NCBI GenBank assembly: GCA_030685025.1
Contig: JAUXWC010000300.1
Location: 1-64,000, forward strand
DNA: 64,000 nucleotides
Direction: 5' to 3'
Origin: Rhodoferax sp.
GTDB taxonomy: Bacteria; Pseudomonadota; Gammaproteobacteria; Burkholderiales; Burkholderiaceae_C
The notes below the pieces were generated by a model, which ran no database searches, was not told where the DNA came from, and saw only the letters and a list, made by a program, of their open reading frames with translations. Position 1 is the first letter of the stretch; every line of letters starts with the position of its first letter. A program made the position numbers and the translations under genes. Positions 8,363-18,952 of this stretch are shown here, one piece after another.

Positions 8363-9286
8363 ATGTACCAAGTCAAACGAGCCTCCCGCAGCGAGTTCGT
8401 CAGCATCCGCCGCCTCGACTACCACGTTCGGGTCTGGGGTCAGCCTCGGGCGGGCGAGGCACCGCTGGTGATGGTGCATGGCTGGATGGATGTCGCCGCC
8501 TCCTACCAGTTCATGGTGGACGCGTTTGCCCAGGACCGCTTCATCATCGCACCGGATTGGCGAGGTTACGGCCTGACAGAGTCCGGCGTGGTGGACAACT
8601 ACTGGTTTCCGGACTACCTGGCCGACCTTGATTTTTTGCTGGACCATTACGCGGGCGACCAGCCAGTTGACCTGATTGGTCACAGCATGGGCGGCAACAT
8701 TGCGATGCTGTACGCCGGCGTGCGCCCCGAGCGCATCCGCCGCCTGGTGAACCTGGAAGGTTTTGGCATGCCGGTCACTAAACCGTCCCAAGCGCCGGGG
8801 CGTTACGCCAAATGGATGGATGAGCTCAAGAAATTGCATGCCGGTGAGATGGACCTCAAGGCCTATGACAGCGTGCAGGGCGTGGCCCGGCGCCTGATGA
8901 AGACCAACGCCCGACTGGACCAGCACAAGGCCGAGTGGCTGGCGCAGCACTGGGCGCGCGCCAACACACAGGGTCAGTGGGCAATCCTCGGCAGTGCTGC
9001 GCACAAGGTGTCCAACCCCTACCTTTACCGGGTTGACGAGGTGTTGGAGGTCTATCAGCGCATCAGTGCCCCGACGCTGGCCGTGGAAGCCGGCGACAAC
9101 AGCCTGGACCAGTGGTTCGCCGGCAAATTCACCTTGGAGCAGTACCACGAGCGGCTGAAGAAGGTTGCCAACGTGCGCATCGAACGCATCGAGGATGCCG
9201 GCCACATGATGCATCATGATCAACCGGAGCTTCTGGCGCGGCTGATTGAAGCATTTCTGGCCTCCGGCACTGAGGAAAATCAATAG
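8363..9286 (+). CDS. Alpha/beta-fold hydrolase
   Basis: The 307-residue protein has a complete alpha/beta hydrolase pattern: oxyanion motif MVHGWMD, nucleophile elbow GHSMGGNIA (Ser near residue 108), acid in VEAGDNSLD, and catalytic His in EDAGHMMHHDQPE. No signal peptide is seen, so it is probably cytoplasmic. Epoxide hydrolase, haloalkane dehalogenase and esterase families share this layout, and the substrate cannot be told. The leader is made almost entirely of three tandem repeat hairpins. Confidence 0.85.
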   Translation: MYQVKRASRSEFVSIRRLDYHVRVWGQPRAGEAPLVMVHGWMDVAASYQFMVDAFAQDRFIIAPDWRGYGLTESGVVDNYWFPDYLADLDFLLDHYAGDQPVDLIGHSMGGNIAMLYAGVRPERIRRLVNLEGFGMPVTKPSQAPGRYAKWMDELKKLHAGEMDLKAYDSVQGVARRLMKTNARLDQHKAEWLAQHWARANTQGQWAILGSAAHKVSNPYLYRVDEVLEVYQRISAPTLAVEAGDNSLDQWFAGKFTLEQYHERLKKVANVRIERIEDAGHMMHHDQPELLARLIEAFLASGTEENQ

Positions 9287-9357
9287 CCTCGCGCTACGCC
9301 CGGTGGTAATCTGCCAGTTTCCGAGCCCATCGCTCACCACCCTTGAGGAGTCCCTCC

Positions 9358-10635
9358 ATGAAAACCAGTGTTTCCGCCCTGAAGTTTCGCGCTGCTCCGA
9401 CATCCCTGGCCTGTGCCACGCTGCTACTGTGCAGCAGCGCTTCAGCGCAGACGCAGGTGGTCAAGCCCCCCGTGGCGCAGTACTGGATGGATGTGGCCAC
9501 CATGTCCATGGCCGGCATGGACGAGATGCCTTCGATGGGTGCGATGGGCGGCTTGTTGGGCGGCATGACCGGCATGGGCGGCGTCAGTTTCGGCGCCACC
9601 CGCGGCATGATGCCAGGGCGTTGGCTCGATCTCGCCGTCGTGACAAAGCGAAAACCCGAAGGCACCGAGGCGACGCAAGCCATTCCTCCCGCACAAAACA
9701 TGGGTGCCAGCCTGACCCTGCTGCCGGTGCAGGCCCAGCCGCGCACCCCCGGGCGCCAGCCACGCGAGAGCACGGACGAGGTCCCGCAGCAGCCAAAAGG
9801 GCGCCTGCTGTTCTACTGGGGTTGCAGCGAGACGGTGCGCCCCGGCCAGCCACGCGTGATGGACTTCGCCAAGACCGGGGTAGAAGACTATGGCAAGTTC
9901 ATGATGGGCCGGGCAGTGCGTGACACCGGCGCCAAAGCGGAGCCAGGCCACGCCATCTGGCCCAATGAACAACATCGCCAGAGCGTCCCGAAGGACGCCT
10001 CGCTGGTCGGCCAGCACGCCCTCAGCGGCGAAGGGCTGCCCGCCAGCCTGAGGTTCGCCATCAGTTCGCAACAGGACTTCATGTCCAAGCTCGACCTGAA
10101 CACCCAAGGCGGTGGCGCCGGCGCGACCGCCGTCAACTGGCAGGAGTTGCCCACGGCGCGGGCTTACTTTCTGAACGCCATGAGCGGCAGCGACAGCGGC
10201 GGCGAGACTGAAATGGTGATCTGGAGCTCCTCCGATGTCCCGGAGCCGGGCTGGGGTCTGATGGACTATGCCAGCAACGCCAATGTCGACAAGTGGCTGA
10301 AAGAGAAGGTATTGCTGCCGGCCAACCAGACCCGGTGCGCCATACCGGCCGGCATCTTTGCCAGGGCGCAGGGCGCCATGCTGCGCGGCATTGCCTACGG
10401 GCAGGAGCTAAACCTGGCGCATCCGCCCCGCCCCACCGATAAGCGTATCGCCTGGGAGCCGGAGTGGGCCGCGCGCATCCGCGTCAAGTCGGTGGCGATG
10501 GCGACCTTGGGCGAAGATGGCCAGACGCGCGCAATGCGCGGTGACAGGCAAGCGCCCGGAGCCGACGAAGAGAAATCCAAGGGCAGCGGCTTACCCGACG
10601 TAGGCAAGGCGCTCAAGGGACTGTTCGGACGCTAG
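9358..10635 (+). CDS. Exported protein of unknown function
   Basis: The 425-residue protein starts at an ATG preceded by TTGAGGAGTCCCTCC. An N-terminal signal peptide ending near ASAQTQVVK predicts export to the periplasm. Residues about 45-85 are very rich in Met and Gly (MSMAGMDEMPSMGAMGG, then GLLGGMTGMGG), resembling a flexible or metal-binding segment. A longer region follows with LLFYWGCSETVRPGQPRV, and the C-terminus is charged (DEEKSKGSG) before DVGKALKGLFGR. I do not recognise a named family. It stands alone between the hydrolase and prfB. Confidence 0.7.
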   Translation: MKTSVSALKFRAAPTSLACATLLLCSSASAQTQVVKPPVAQYWMDVATMSMAGMDEMPSMGAMGGLLGGMTGMGGVSFGATRGMMPGRWLDLAVVTKRKPEGTEATQAIPPAQNMGASLTLLPVQAQPRTPGRQPRESTDEVPQQPKGRLLFYWGCSETVRPGQPRVMDFAKTGVEDYGKFMMGRAVRDTGAKAEPGHAIWPNEQHRQSVPKDASLVGQHALSGEGLPASLRFAISSQQDFMSKLDLNTQGGGAGATAVNWQELPTARAYFLNAMSGSDSGGETEMVIWSSSDVPEPGWGLMDYASNANVDKWLKEKVLLPANQTRCAIPAGIFARAQGAMLRGIAYGQELNLAHPPRPTDKRIAWEPEWAARIRVKSVAMATLGEDGQTRAMRGDRQAPGADEEKSKGSGLPDVGKALKGLFGR

Positions 10636-10696
10636 AGGAGGTCGGTCGTGAGAAAATGACGGGTTAATTGAACCTCACAAGATCAGGACCCCCATC

Positions 10697-11801
10697 ATGG
10701 AAGCAGAACGCATCAACCTCATTGGCACCCGACTGGCTGATTTGAGCAACCGGACCCAAGCGTTACGGGGGTATCTTTGACTACGATGCCAAAGCCGAAC
10801 GCCTGAGAACCGTCAACGCCTCGCTGGAAGACCCAACCGTCTGGAACGACAGCAAGCGCGCCCAGGAACTGGGCCGCGAGAAGAAAACACTGGACACGGT
10901 GGTCGTCACCCTGGACAACCTGACCAGCGAACTGTCCGACAACAGCGAGTTGTTCGACATGTCCAAAGAGGACGGCGACGAGGCCGGCCTGCTGACGATT
11001 GAAGCCGAAACCGCCACGCTGGCCGGCATCATCGAGGGGCTGGAGTTCCGGCGCATGTTCAACAACCCGGCCGACCCGCTGAACGCCTTTCTGGACATCC
11101 AGGCCGGCGCCGGGGGCACCGAAGCCTGTGACTGGGCCAGCATGCTGCTGCGCCAATACCTCAAGTACGCCGAACGCAAAGGCTTCAAGGCGACCATCGA
11201 GGACGAGACCGCGGGTGACACCGCCGGCATCAAGGGCGCCACCATCAAGGTCGAGGGTGAGTACGCGTTTGGCCTGCTGCGCACCGAAACTGGCGTGCAC
11301 CGGCTGGTGCGCAAGTCGCCGTTCGACTCATCGGGAGGGCGCCACACCTCGTTTGCCTCCGTCTTTGTGTACCCGGAAGTGGACGACTCGATCGAGATCG
11401 ACATCAACCCCTCGGACGTGCGCACCGACACCTTCCGCGCCAGCGGCGCGGGCGGCCAGCACATCAACAAGACCGATTCGGCGGTGCGTCTGACCCACTT
11501 GCCCACCGGCATTGTTGTGCAGTGCCAGGACGGCCGTAGCCAGCACAGCAATCGTGATGTGGCCTGGAAACGGCTTCGCTCGCGCCTGTACGACTTCGAG
11601 ATGCGCAAGCGCATGGAAGAGCAGCAGAAGCTCGAAGACACCAAGACCGATGTCGGCTGGGGCCACCAGATCCGTTCTTATGTGCTGGACAACAGCCGCA
11701 TCAAGGATTTACGCACCAATGTCGAAGTCAGCGCCACGCAGAAGGTGCTCGACGGCGACCTGGACGTGTTCATCGAAGCCTCGCTCAAGCAGGGCGTGTA
11801 A
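10697..11801 (+). CDS. prfB: Peptide chain release factor 2 (RF2), programmed +1 frameshift
   Basis: RF2 ends translation at UGA and UAA. The gene is read in two frames: 27 codons from the ATG at 10697 ([10 protein letters not shown]...ALRGYL) reach an in-frame TGA at 10778-10780. A +1 shift skips the first T and continues as [10 protein letters not shown] in the frame ending at 11801, giving about 367 residues. The peptidyl-hydrolysis motif GGQ is seen in [17 protein letters not shown], and the RF2 stop-codon recognition region in [22 protein letters not shown]. Automated callers often miss the first 27 codons. Confidence 0.96.
10762..10783 (+). promoter_or_regulatory. RF2 autoregulatory +1 frameshift site
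   Basis: The sequence GGGGGTATCTTTGACTAC is the conserved RF2 recoding signal. A Shine-Dalgarno-like GGGGG lies just upstream of the slippery CTT, which is followed by TGA and C. Low RF2 slows termination at the TGA and favours the shift, so RF2 limits its own synthesis. Confidence 0.95.
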
Positions 11802-11864
11802 GCCCCCTCACTGATAGCAGCCCACCCGCACAACGGGTGGCCATGGAACCCCCGGAGAACAAAC

Positions 11865-14585
11865 ATGCCCAATGACGGAATCGCCACCGCAGTCCATCGC
11901 GAGGACTACGTTGCCCCGGCCTACTGGATTGACAACGTCAACCTGACCTTCGACCTGGAGCCGGCCAAGACCCGCGTGCTCAACAAGATGACACTGCGGC
12001 GCAACCCCGACGTGGCCACCCAGGCGCTCAAACTCGATGGCGAAGAACTCAACCTGGCGCGCGTGCTGGTCAACGGGCAAGGCGCATCCTTCAAGATCGA
12101 CGGCAACCGCTTGGTACTGGAAGGCCTGCCACAGGAGGGTAGCTTCGAGCTGGAGATCTTCACCACTTGCGCACCCATCAAGAACACCCAACTGATGGGC
12201 CTGTACGTTAGCAACGGCTCCTTCTTCACCCAGTGCGAAGCGCAAGGGTTCCGGCGCATCACCTATTTCCTGGACCGTCCCGACGTGATGGCCAGCTACA
12301 CCGTGACCCTGCGCGCCGACAAGGCCAAGTACCCGGTGCTGCTTTCCAACGGCAATCTGGTCAGCGAAGGGCCGCTGGAAGGCGCTGGCAACGAAGGCCG
12401 GCACTTTGCGACCTGGGTCGATCCGCACAAGAAACCGTCCTACCTGTTCGCGTTGGTGGCCGGTCAACTGGTCTGCAAGGAGCAGCGCATCCGCTCGCGC
12501 TCTGGCCAGGATCACCTGCTGCAGGTCTACGTGCGCCCCGGCGACCTGGACAAGACCGAGCACGCCATGAATTCCCTGATGGCCTCGGTCGCCTGGGACG
12601 AGGCGCGCTTTGGCCTGCCGCTGGACCTGGAGCGCTTCATGATCGTTGCTACCAGCGACTTCAACATGGGCGCCATGTAAAACAAGGGCCTGAACATCTT
12701 CAACACCAAGTTCGTCCTCGCCAACGCCGCCACCGCCACCGACATTGACTACGCCAACATCGAGAGCGTGGTGGGCCACGAATACTTTCACAACTGGACC
12801 GGCAACCGTGTCACGTGCCGTGACTGGTTTCAACTCAGCCTCAAAGAGGGTTTGACGGTCTTTCGCGACCAGGAATTCAGCCAGGACCTGTGCGCCGAAC
12901 CGTCGGCCCGTGCCGTCAAGCGCATCGAAGATGTTCGCGTGCTGCGTACCTCCCAATTCCCGGAAGACGCGGGCCCGATGGCGCATCCGGTGCGGCCCGA
13001 CAGCTACATTGAGATCAACAACTTCTACACCGTCACGATCTACGAAAAAGGCGCGGAAGTGGTGCGCATGATGCAGACGCTGGTCGGGCGCAAAGGCTTT
13101 GCCTTGGGGCTGGCGCTGTACTTCAAGCGCCACGACGGACAGGCAGTCACCTGTGACGATTTCACGCAGGCCATTGCCGACGCCAACCCAAACTCGGAAC
13201 TGGCGCGCCATCTACCGCAGTTCAAGCGCTGGTACGCTCAAGCCGGTACGCCCCACCTACAGGCCAGTGGGCAATACGACCAGGCCGCACAAACCTACAC
13301 CCTGACTTTGACGCAGCGTTGTGATGCACCGCTGGACCAGCCCAATCAACAGCCCTTCGTGATTCCCGTGGTGTTGGGATTGGTCGGACCGGATGGTACT
13401 GACCTCGCCCTGCAACTTGGCGACGGGGCGGCTGTGGCTGGCGGCTCGCGCACATTGGTGCTGACCGAAGCTAGCCAGACCTTCACCTTCACCAACGTGG
13501 CCAGCGCACCCGTGCCGTCGCTGTTGCGTGGATTCAGCGCCCCGGTGGTGCTGGAGTACGACTACTCGGATGCCGAGTTGCTCGCGCTGCTTGCCCATGA
13601 CAGCGACCCTTTCAGTCGCTGGGAAGCCGGTCAGCGCCTAGCCCTGCGCTGCGCCCTGGCCGCGATCCAGTCGGAAGTGGATGCGCGAGCCTCCAGGATT
13701 CTGGACGAGGCCTATGTCCACGCCATGCGCGGTGTTCTGCGCCATCCGGCGCTGGATGCGGCGTTCAAGGAACTGGTGATGACCTTGCCGTCGGAGAGCT
13801 ACATCGGCGAACAGCTTGAAGTGGTCAACCCACAACGCATCCACGCGGTGCGAGAAGCCATGCGCCTGCAATTGGCGACGGCCCTGCACGAGGACTGGCA
13901 ATGGGCCTTCGAGACCCACCACAAGAACGGTGCCTATCGGCCAGACGCCAAGTCGGCCGGGCGCCGCGCGCTGGCGGGGCTGGCACTGCACCAGTTGTGC
14001 CTGGCCGCCAGCCAGAGCGCGGATCCGACCTGGCCTGCCGCGGCCTACCAGCAATTCAAGGACGCCGGCAACATGACCGACCGCTTCGCCGCATTGTCGG
14101 CATTGGTGCACGCCAACCATGCCCTGGCGGCGGTGGCGCTGAGCGGCTTCCACACCCTGTTCAAGGGCGAGGCCTTGGTGCTCGACAAGTGGTTTGCCCT
14201 GCAAGCCGGCGCCAGCGACCGCGGTGGCGACGTGCTGCCGGTTGTTCGACAGTTGATGCAACACCCCGACTTCACGCTGCGCAATCCCAACCGGGCTCGC
14301 AGCCTGATCTTCAGTTACTGCAACACCAACCCCGGCGCCTTCCACCGTGACGACGCTGGCGGCTACGTGTTCTGGAGTGAGCGCGTGCTGGATCTCGACG
14401 GCATCAACCCCCAAGTGGCCGCGCGTCTGGCGCGCGCCCTGGACCGTTGGGCCAAACTGGCCGAACCCTACCGCAGCGCCGCGCATGAAGCGCTCAAACG
14501 CGTCGCGGCCAAACCCGATTTGAGCAACGATGTCCGCGAAGTCGTGTCGCGAGCGCTGGCCGATCAATCCAATCCGGCGGGCTGA
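11865..14585 (+). pseudogene. pepN: Aminopeptidase N (M1 family), interrupted by one in-frame stop in the GAMEN motif
   Basis: The two halves are in the same frame and together give 906 codons, close to the 870 of E. coli PepN. The first half ends NMGAM followed by TAA at 12678-12680; the codon after the stop resumes NKGLNIFNTKF. The intact family sequence is GAMENKGLNIFN, so the stop replaces exactly the Glu of the GAMEN exopeptidase motif, one G-to-T change from GAA. The zinc motif HEYFHNW and its downstream Glu in LKEGLTVFRDQEFS are intact, as is the long C-terminal helical domain. No plausible restart with a ribosome binding site is seen after the stop. Recent inactivation or a sequencing error are both possible. 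Confidence 0.9.
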
Positions 14586-14592
14586 ACACGCC

Positions 14593-15597
14593 ATGGTTGC
14601 CAAGATTTCCCTAACCCGTTACCTGGTTGAACAACAACGCGCGGGCGGTCTGATTCCGTCCCAGTTGCGCCTGCTACTGGAAGTCGTCGCGCGTGCCTGC
14701 AAGAGCATCAGCCAAGCGGTCAACAAGGGCTCCCTGGGGGGTGTGCTGGGCAGCGCCGAGAGCGAGAACATCCAGGGCGAGGTGCAAAAAAAGCTCGACA
14801 TCATCGCCAACGAGGTGCTGATTGAGGCCAACGAATGGGGAGGCCACCTGGCCGCCATGGCGTCCGAAGAGATGGACGGCATCTATGTGGTTCCCAACCG
14901 TTATCCGCAGGGCGAGTACCTGCTGTTGTTTGACCCCCTGGACGGCTCCAGCAACATCGACGTCAACGTCAGTATCGGAACCATTTTCAGCGTGCTGATC
15001 AAACCTGAAGGCGCGGGCGTGTCGGAACAGGACTTTCTACAGCCGGGCTGCAAGCAGGTGGCTGCGGGATACTGCGTGTACGGACCACAAACCACACTGG
15101 TGCTGACCGTCGGCGACGGCGTCGCAATGTTCACACTGGACCGCGAACAAGGCTCCTTCGTGCTGACCCAGGAACACGTCAGGATTCCAGCCGATACCAA
15201 GGAGTTCGCCATCAACATGAGCAATATGCGTCATTGGGACGAGCCGGTGAAGCGCTACATCGATGAGTGCCTGCAAGGCAGGGAAGGCCCGCGCGGCAAG
15301 GACTTCAATATGCGCTGGATCGCCAGCATGGTGGCCGACGTGCACCGTATCCTGACCCGCGGCGGCATCTTCATGTACCCCTGGGACAAACGCGAACCCG
15401 AGAAAGCCGGCAAGCTGCGACTGCTGTACGAAGCCAACCCCATGGGCTGGCTGATCGAGCAAGCCGGTGGCGCGGCCACCAATGGGCGCCAGCGGATTCT
15501 GGATCTGCAGCCCACCCGATTGCACGAGCGCGTCAGTGTGATCCTTGGCTCCAAAAACGAAGTCGAACGCGTCACCGGCTATCACACCGGGCTATAA
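14593..15597 (+). CDS. fbp: Fructose-1,6-bisphosphatase class I
   Basis: The 334-residue enzyme removes the C1 phosphate of fructose-1,6-bisphosphate in gluconeogenesis and the Calvin cycle. The metal-binding signature [18 protein letters not shown] is intact, as are [13 protein letters not shown] and the C-terminal [20 protein letters not shown] with [14 protein letters not shown]. The ATG at 14593 gives [15 protein letters not shown], the usual start; a longer frame runs back into pepN. It begins eight bases after the pepN stop, so the two were probably cotranscribed. Confidence 0.96.
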   Translation: MVAKISLTRYLVEQQRAGGLIPSQLRLLLEVVARACKSISQAVNKGSLGGVLGSAESENIQGEVQKKLDIIANEVLIEANEWGGHLAAMASEEMDGIYVVPNRYPQGEYLLLFDPLDGSSNIDVNVSIGTIFSVLIKPEGAGVSEQDFLQPGCKQVAAGYCVYGPQTTLVLTVGDGVAMFTLDREQGSFVLTQEHVRIPADTKEFAINMSNMRHWDEPVKRYIDECLQGREGPRGKDFNMRWIASMVADVHRILTRGGIFMYPWDKREPEKAGKLRLLYEANPMGWLIEQAGGAATNGRQRILDLQPTRLHERVSVILGSKNEVERVTGYHTGL

Positions 15598-15608
15598 TCC
15601 AAGGCTAA

Positions 15609-15684
15609 GCCGGTGTAGCTCAGTCGGTAGAGCAGCTCATTCGTAATGAGAAGGTCGGGTGTTCGATTCATCTCTCCGGCACCA
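15609..15684 (+). tRNA. tRNA-Thr (anticodon CGT)
   Basis: A complete cloverleaf with encoded CCA runs from GCCGGTG to CTCCGGCACCA. The D arm is TAGCTCAGTCGGTAGAGCA, the anticodon stem-loop CTCATTCGTAATGAG places CGT at the anticodon (reads ACG), and the T arm is GGGTGTTCGATTCATCT. The gene starts 11 bases after fbp. Confidence 0.95.
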
Positions 15685-15692
15685 ATCAGGAT

Positions 15693-15728
15693 AGAGGACC
15701 TGGAAGTGATTCCGGGTCCTCTTTTTTT
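15693..15728 (+). terminator. Intrinsic terminator after tRNA-Thr
   Basis: The stem AGAGGACC pairs with GGGTCCTCT around a loop, followed by seven T residues. It should end the fbp-tRNA transcript. The remaining 214 bases up to the next gene at 15943 hold no recognisable feature. Confidence 0.85.
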
Positions 15729-15942
15729 GCGTGATACTCCACTACCCCCACGCCCTGCGGTGTGCACCGGCAAGGCAGGCTCAACCGTCATGGGCCGACC
15801 AAACCCGACTAACGGTCACCGCAGCTTCCCAAACGGCAATGGCACCGTCATATACTGACGCGTTGCGTTGGGGCCAGCGCCAAGTTGGCCACCGCGACTC
15901 TCCCATCGTTGGGCCCGTTCACCGCCAGTCTGATCTCAAGAC

Positions 15943-17547
15943 ATGTCATCCCCGCCGGTCGAACTCAAGAAGAAGAGCGACGAGTTCTACGTCAAATGGC
16001 GCGCCTACGTCGGAGCCTCGGGCTTTGATGAATTTGTCGAATTTGCGGTCTCCCTATCGAGCTTCTCGGCATTCCTGCACGGCAAGGGCTTGTCCGGGCT
16101 GCATCAGATCTCGCACGGCCTTGAACAACAAGTGCTGGCATTGTTTGAAGATGAATCCAGCCATCAGATTGAGCCCGGGACTCTGGGTGACCTCAGCAGC
16201 CGGATTGAGGGCTTGCGGGTCCGCGTTTCCAATTTCATTGACAACAACCAACCCGCGACCGAACAGCGTCGCGTCCATGCCGAACAAGCGCCCACGGCTG
16301 AGCCAAACACCATCCATCACCTCTGGCTAGTCGGCAGTGAACCGGAACCATGGCATGACCTGATTGCCCAGCTTGCCTACTTCGGCATTCACACGCACGT
16401 GTTCGACTGGACCAGTGTGCCCACGGACACTGCCGAGCCAGCGATTGTGCTGATTGACGCCACCGACTTGGCGCTGGACGACACGTGCCGCAGGATTCAG
16501 GGCCTGCGTGCCCGGTTTTCCGCCACCGACCTGATTGCCCACAGCCTGCGCTCCGATTTCGACAACCTGAAGGCGGCACTGGCCGCTGGTTGTGACTTTT
16601 GCTTCACGCTGGAGACACCCGAGGCGGTGATCATGGCCAAGATCATCGAGGTGTGCGGACGCGACGAGGATCCACCCTACCGCGTGCTGGTAGTGGAGGA
16701 TTCCTGGACCGCCAGCAAGTCGATTCGGCGCACGCTGGAGCAAAGTGGTATCGAGTCCTTCGCAGTCACCCAGCCCAACGAGGTGCTGCTGGGCCTTCGG
16801 CACTTCCAGCCGGACCTGATCCTGATGGACATGTACATGCCAGGCTGCACTGGCGTGGAAGCGACCCGGGTGATTCGTCAACACGCCGAGTTCCTGTCCA
16901 CCCCGGTGGTGTACCTCTCGGGCGACTCCGATGTGGCCCTGCAAGTGGATGCGCTACGCCTGGGCGGCGACCATTTCCTGACAAAACCGTTCAATCCGGT
17001 CATCCTGAATGCTGTGGTCAAGAGCAAAATCGAACGCTACCGCACGCTGCGCCGCTCCATGTTGCAGGACAGCCTGACCGGACTGCTCAATCACCTCACC
17101 TCCAAGGAGCGCCTGGTGGCCGCGGTGAAGGCCGCCGAGGCCGGCTGTGAGCCGCTGAGCGTGGCCATGATCGACATCGATCACTTCAAGAGCGTCAACG
17201 ACAACTATGGCCATCCCATGGGTGACCAGGTCATTCGCAGTTTGGCCTGGCTCCTGAAGCAGCGACTGCGCAAGACCGATCTGGTCGGGCGCTATGGCGG
17301 CGAGGAGTTCATCGTGATCTTGCCGGGCTCCAACGCCGAACAGGGACTCGAAGTGCTGGACCGCATCCGGCGCGACTTCGCCCAGATCAAGTACCCATAC
17401 AAGGAGACGTGGTTCGGCACCACGTTTTCAGCCGGCCTGTCCCAGTTCCCATCTTCCGCCAGCGCCCAGTCGCTGATCAAGGACGCCGACGACGCGTTGT
17501 TTGACGCGAAGCGAGCCGGTCGCAATCAGTTGATCTGGCGCCACTAA
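15943..17547 (+). CDS. Response regulator with GGDEF diguanylate cyclase domain
   Basis: The 534-residue cytoplasmic protein has four parts. Residues about 1-100 are helical and resemble an Hpt domain (GLSGLHQISHGLEQQ, with a candidate His). Residues about 125-235 look like a degenerate receiver fold. Residues about 245-365 form a good receiver domain with acidic VLVVEDSW, phospho-acceptor Asp in LILMDMYMPG, and Lys in FLTKPFNP. Residues about 370-530 form a GGDEF domain with IDIDHFKSVND and the active-site variant GGEEF. It should make cyclic-di-GMP under control of a phosphorelay. It converges with the next gene. Confidence 0.9.
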   Translation: MSSPPVELKKKSDEFYVKWRAYVGASGFDEFVEFAVSLSSFSAFLHGKGLSGLHQISHGLEQQVLALFEDESSHQIEPGTLGDLSSRIEGLRVRVSNFIDNNQPATEQRRVHAEQAPTAEPNTIHHLWLVGSEPEPWHDLIAQLAYFGIHTHVFDWTSVPTDTAEPAIVLIDATDLALDDTCRRIQGLRARFSATDLIAHSLRSDFDNLKAALAAGCDFCFTLETPEAVIMAKIIEVCGRDEDPPYRVLVVEDSWTASKSIRRTLEQSGIESFAVTQPNEVLLGLRHFQPDLILMDMYMPGCTGVEATRVIRQHAEFLSTPVVYLSGDSDVALQVDALRLGGDHFLTKPFNPVILNAVVKSKIERYRTLRRSMLQDSLTGLLNHLTSKERLVAAVKAAEAGCEPLSVAMIDIDHFKSVNDNYGHPMGDQVIRSLAWLLKQRLRKTDLVGRYGGEEFIVILPGSNAEQGLEVLDRIRRDFAQIKYPYKETWFGTTFSAGLSQFPSSASAQSLIKDADDALFDAKRAGRNQLIWRH

Positions 17548-17548
17548 A

Positions 17549-18853
17549 TCAGGTGTGCGCAAGGCGAGCCGCTGGCACCGCCAACACTTTGTCGACCCGT
17601 CGGCCATCCAGATCCACCACTTCAAAGGTCCAGCCAGCGCACTCGATCCGCTCACCAATGGTGGGCAAACGGCCCGACACCGCCATCAGCAATCCGGCCA
17701 CCGTGTTGTAGCGCCCGCGGTCCTCGTCCGGCAGGGCCTCGATGCCCAGGCGCACTTTGAGTTCGGTCACGGGAATCAGGCCATCGAGCAGCCAGGATCC
17801 GTCCTCGCGTCGAGTGGCCCACGCATCCACCTGCGCGACCGGCTGCAGTTCTCCGGTAATGGCTTCCAGCAGGTCACCGGGCGTCACCAGGCCCTGCACT
17901 ACGCCATACTCGTCGACCACGAAGACCAGTCGCCCCGAGCGTGCGCGAAACTGCTCCAGCAACTCCATGCAGGTCAGTGTCTCCGGCACAAAGACGGCCG
18001 GCTGCGCGTGCGCCTCAATGCTGCCGACGTGGGACACGCCCAAAGCCAATAGTTTGCCCACGCTGATGATGCCCACCACGTCTTCGAGCGAGCCACGACA
18101 CACCGGATACCACGAGTGAGCGCCCCGCTCGCCGTCATGCCCGGCCCGTGTCAGACACTCGGCGACGCTGCAACTGGCGTCCAGCCACTCGATGTCGCTA
18201 CGCGGTACCATTAACGAAGTCAACGCACGGTCGTCGAGTTGGAACACGTTTTGCACCATCTGGTGCTCGTGGGCCTCGATCAGTCCCGCGTCCACGCCCT
18301 CTTCCAGACTCGCCGCGATCTCTGCCTCGGTCACCGGGCGCGCTGCGTTGGCATCGATGCGCAGCAGCTTGAGCACGGCAGCGGTGGTCCCCGACAGCAG
18401 GCGAACAAAAGGCCTGGCGGCGGTGGCCAGCCACAGCATGGGCCGCGAGACCCAGCGCGCCACCGCCTCCGGGTGGAGTTGCCCGATGCGCTTGGGCACC
18501 AGTTCCCCAAAGATAATGGTGGTAAAGGTGATGAGCGTGACAACGGTTGCGGTGGCAGCCACCGCCGACACCTTGGCGGTCACACCAAAGCCCTGCAACC
18601 ACAAACCAAGTCCCTCGCTGAATGCCGCTTCGCCCACAATGCCGTTGAGTACACCGATCGATGTGATACCGACCTGGACGGTCGACAAGAATTGGTTCGG
18701 GTTGCCCAACAACGCGAGGGCCGCCTGCGCGCCCTTGTCACCTTCATCGGCCAAGCTCACCAGCCGAGCCTTTCGGCTGGCGGCCAGGGCCAGTTCGGAC
18801 ATTGCAAAGACACCGTTCAACAGTGTCAGAAAAACAATCAGCAGGAATTCCAT
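17549..18853 (-). CDS. Hemolysin-family CNNM/CorC membrane protein (DUF21-CBS-CorC_HlyC)
   Basis: The 434-residue inner-membrane protein starts with an N-terminal DUF21 region (MEFLLIVFLTLLNGVFAMSELAL) containing several membrane segments and the motif IIFGELVPKRIG. A pair of CBS domains follows (MVPRSDIEWLDAS; FVVDEYGVVQGLVTPGDLLEAI). A C-terminal CorC/HlyC domain ends in GWTFEVVDLDGRRVDKVL. Such proteins are linked to Mg2+/Co2+ efflux or tolerance; the hemolysin name is historical. It converges on the GGDEF gene with only one base between stops. Confidence 0.9.
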   Translation of the reverse strand: MEFLLIVFLTLLNGVFAMSELALAASRKARLVSLADEGDKGAQAALALLGNPNQFLSTVQVGITSIGVLNGIVGEAAFSEGLGLWLQGFGVTAKVSAVAATATVVTLITFTTIIFGELVPKRIGQLHPEAVARWVSRPMLWLATAARPFVRLLSGTTAAVLKLLRIDANAARPVTEAEIAASLEEGVDAGLIEAHEHQMVQNVFQLDDRALTSLMVPRSDIEWLDASCSVAECLTRAGHDGERGAHSWYPVCRGSLEDVVGIISVGKLLALGVSHVGSIEAHAQPAVFVPETLTCMELLEQFRARSGRLVFVVDEYGVVQGLVTPGDLLEAITGELQPVAQVDAWATRREDGSWLLDGLIPVTELKVRLGIEALPDEDRGRYNTVAGLLMAVSGRLPTIGERIECAGWTFEVVDLDGRRVDKVLAVPAARLAHT

Positions 18854-18952
18854 GGGTCCAGTTCGAAAAGGCGCGCCATGGCAATGTACCGCATCATCGT
18901 GACGCTACCGGCCCGTCACGGCGGCCCGCCGCGCGACTGCGCGACTGCGCGA

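Noticed and set aside
12768..14585. A separate, functional metallopeptidase gene
   Set aside because: It is the second half of pepN in the same frame, with no start signal of its own and lacking the N-terminal domain.
15582..15791. Minus-strand open frame across tRNA-Thr, often annotated as a hypothetical protein
   Set aside because: It is the antisense reading of the tRNA and its terminator; the peptide is the well-known tRNA artefact type.
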